Shown here piece by piece: positions 4,930 through 5,317 of a stretch of DNA of 5,317 bases. Both the position numbers and the translations under genes were made by a program. The notes under the pieces were generated by a model, which saw nothing but the letters and a program-made list of their open reading frames with translations, made no database searches and was not told the DNA's origin. Positions within the stretch are counted from its first letter, which is position 1. Every line of letters begins with the position of its first letter. The stretch spans positions 1 through 5,317 of the forward strand of contig JBQTJJ010000170.1 in assembly GCA_052387235.1 (NCBI GenBank), given 5' to 3'. The stretch comes from JBQTJJ01 sp052387235. Lineage in GTDB: Bacteria; Actinomycetota; Acidimicrobiia; Acidimicrobiales; GCA-2861595.

Positions 4930-5130
4930 ATGACCGCGACGACCGACACCACCCATGACAACCTCTTGAAGCTCGTCCGCTACGCCTCGAAGCATGCTGA
5001 CGTCGCGACGACGAAGCGCGATGCCGCGATCCGCGAGGCCCACAGGGCCGGCGCGTCCCTACGAGAGCTCGCTGATGCGAGCGGGATCTCTCACATGTCG
5101 ATAAAGCGCATCATCGACCGGTCCTCGTAG
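4930..5130 (+). CDS. Small helix-turn-helix DNA-binding protein (66 aa)
   Basis: The N-terminal third (1-30) is a polar helix with no recognisable domain. Residues 31-63 form a clear helix-turn-helix: 'DAAIREAHRAGASLRELADASGISHMSIKRII', given here as helix 1 (31-41), 'SLRELADASG' as helix 2 plus turn (43-52) and 'SHMSIKRII' as the recognition helix (54-62). The pattern resembles the C-terminal DNA-binding part of resolvase/invertase proteins and other small actinobacterial HTH proteins, but no catalytic domain is present and the protein ends right after the recognition helix. Start ATG 4930 has a good SD (GAGG, 4919-4922, 7 nt away) that overlaps the stop of the upstream 54-aa gene. It probably binds DNA, perhaps controlling its own operon; the target is unknown. 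Base use is less GC-rich than the core genes, hinting at an accessory origin. Confidence 0.8.
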   Translation: MTATTDTTHDNLLKLVRYASKHADVATTKRDAAIREAHRAGASLRELADASGISHMSIKRIIDRSS

Positions 5131-5201
5131 CGCCTCAGCAGCACCGTGGCGGCGCAGGCGCGCTTCCAGGTGGGTGGGGCCGGTTTGACGACGACCGTCA
5201 C
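5131..5201 (-). pseudogene. Possible remnant of a VapC-type toxin start
   Basis: On the minus strand GTG 5201-5199 overlaps the stop of the gene to its right as GTGA, the usual junction between an antitoxin and its toxin. It opens with MTVVV, the way many actinobacterial PIN-domain (VapC) toxins start, but the expected catalytic Asp at the next position is Lys, and the frame stops after 36 codons (5091), inside the oppositely oriented helix-turn-helix gene. A different minus frame nearby reads 'HLEARLRRHGAAEALR', faintly like a mid-PIN segment, so an internal deletion plus frameshift is possible. The overlap and MTVVV are seen; the VapC reading is inference from few residues. Confidence 0.25.
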
Positions 5202-5317
5202 AGGTCGCGGGCGGCGAGATCCTCGGTCGTCTCGGCCCGGATACGCCGGTGGCGGCGTCCGAGATCGCCGCGCCCGGAGGCGCCGGAGCCGATGAAGCTC
5301 TCCAGCGGGTCACCGTC
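5198..5317 (-). CDS. C-terminus of a gene running off the right edge, possibly an antitoxin
   Basis: The minus strand is open from the window edge to a TGA at 5200-5198, giving the last 39 residues of a protein: 'DGDPLESFIGSGASGRGDLG' followed by 'RRHRRIRAETTEDLAARDL'. The start is outside the window. The 'DPLESFIGSG..GR.DL..RHR' style resembles the C-terminal toxin-binding tails of small CopG/VapB-like antitoxins as I remember them, but there is no DNA-binding part in view to confirm this. The stop overlaps a GTG in the next frame (GTGA), the layout of antitoxin-toxin pairs. The alternative minus frame over the same DNA has a long run of Pro/Arg/Ala residues typical of a GC shadow, so I prefer this frame. 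Confidence 0.5.
   Translation of the reverse strand, partial: DGDPLESFIGSGASGRGDLGRRHRRIRAETTEDLAARDL

Noticed and set aside
4135..5043. A 302-codon minus-strand frame over the membrane-protein gene and the small operon
   Set aside because: It lacks domain signature, is rich in Glu/Gly/His/Val as expected of antisense frames, and runs across two promoters and three supported plus-strand genes.
5130..5161. A GCGCCT...AGGCGC inverted pair as terminator of the HTH operon
   Set aside because: Only 6 bp, a 20-nt loop and no T-run; expected by chance at this GC content.
5059..5313. An 84-codon minus frame (MTRWRASSAPAPP...) at the right end
   Set aside because: Pro/Arg/Ala-rich shadow; the alternative frame ending at 5198 reads as a more protein-like C-terminus. 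Part of it (around 5131-5175) is kept only as a possible toxin remnant.

Overview
The window is very GC-rich and comes from an actinobacterium. The strongest pointer is an mshD gene, because mycothiol biosynthesis is an actinobacterial trait. GTG starts, leaderless-type promoters (TANNNT placed 6-7 nt before a start codon) and the RlmN/Nth protein styles fit. A deep-branching, very high-GC lineage such as the Acidimicrobiia is my best guess, but that is inference.

Layout. Positions 1-149 hold no gene but three stem-loops in a row: an 18-bp perfect inverted repeat (2-47), a textbook intrinsic terminator for the minus strand (65-100), and a hairpin directly after a stop codon (125-149). Next come two minus-strand genes, transcribed right to left: nth (endonuclease III, 832-1545), then a small secreted protein of unknown role (150-782). 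mshD (1567-2481, plus) diverges from nth. A VIT1/CCC1-family iron/manganese transporter (2474-3244, minus) converges on mshD with an 8-bp overlap. rlmN (3266-4309, plus) diverges from the transporter, and a small four-helix membrane protein (4306-4680) is joined to rlmN by an ATGA stop/start overlap.

The right end (4681-5317) looks different: base composition is less extreme and gene function less clear. It has a two-gene unit (54-aa unknown protein, then a 66-aa helix-turn-helix protein) behind a good leaderless promoter. A truncated minus-strand gene follows, running off the right edge, with the C-terminus of a possible antitoxin. A GTGA overlap after that stop opens a short frame reading MTVVV, which resembles a VapC toxin start but is not followed by a VapC protein. 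I read this as an eroded toxin-antitoxin locus beside a small accessory operon.

How the genes fit together: the core part is housekeeping with a redox/iron flavour. Nth and RlmN carry [4Fe-4S] clusters, MshD makes the cell's protective thiol, and the VIT-family protein moves Fe/Mn. They lie on different strands, so this is at most a loose neighbourhood, not a pathway operon. Two divergent gene pairs (nth/mshD and VIT/rlmN) share the same geometry: a 21-bp spacer, ATG on the minus gene, GTG on the plus gene, and a TANNNT hexamer ending 7 nt before the GTG. I see no rRNA, tRNA, CRISPR array, insertion sequence or confident novel defence system.
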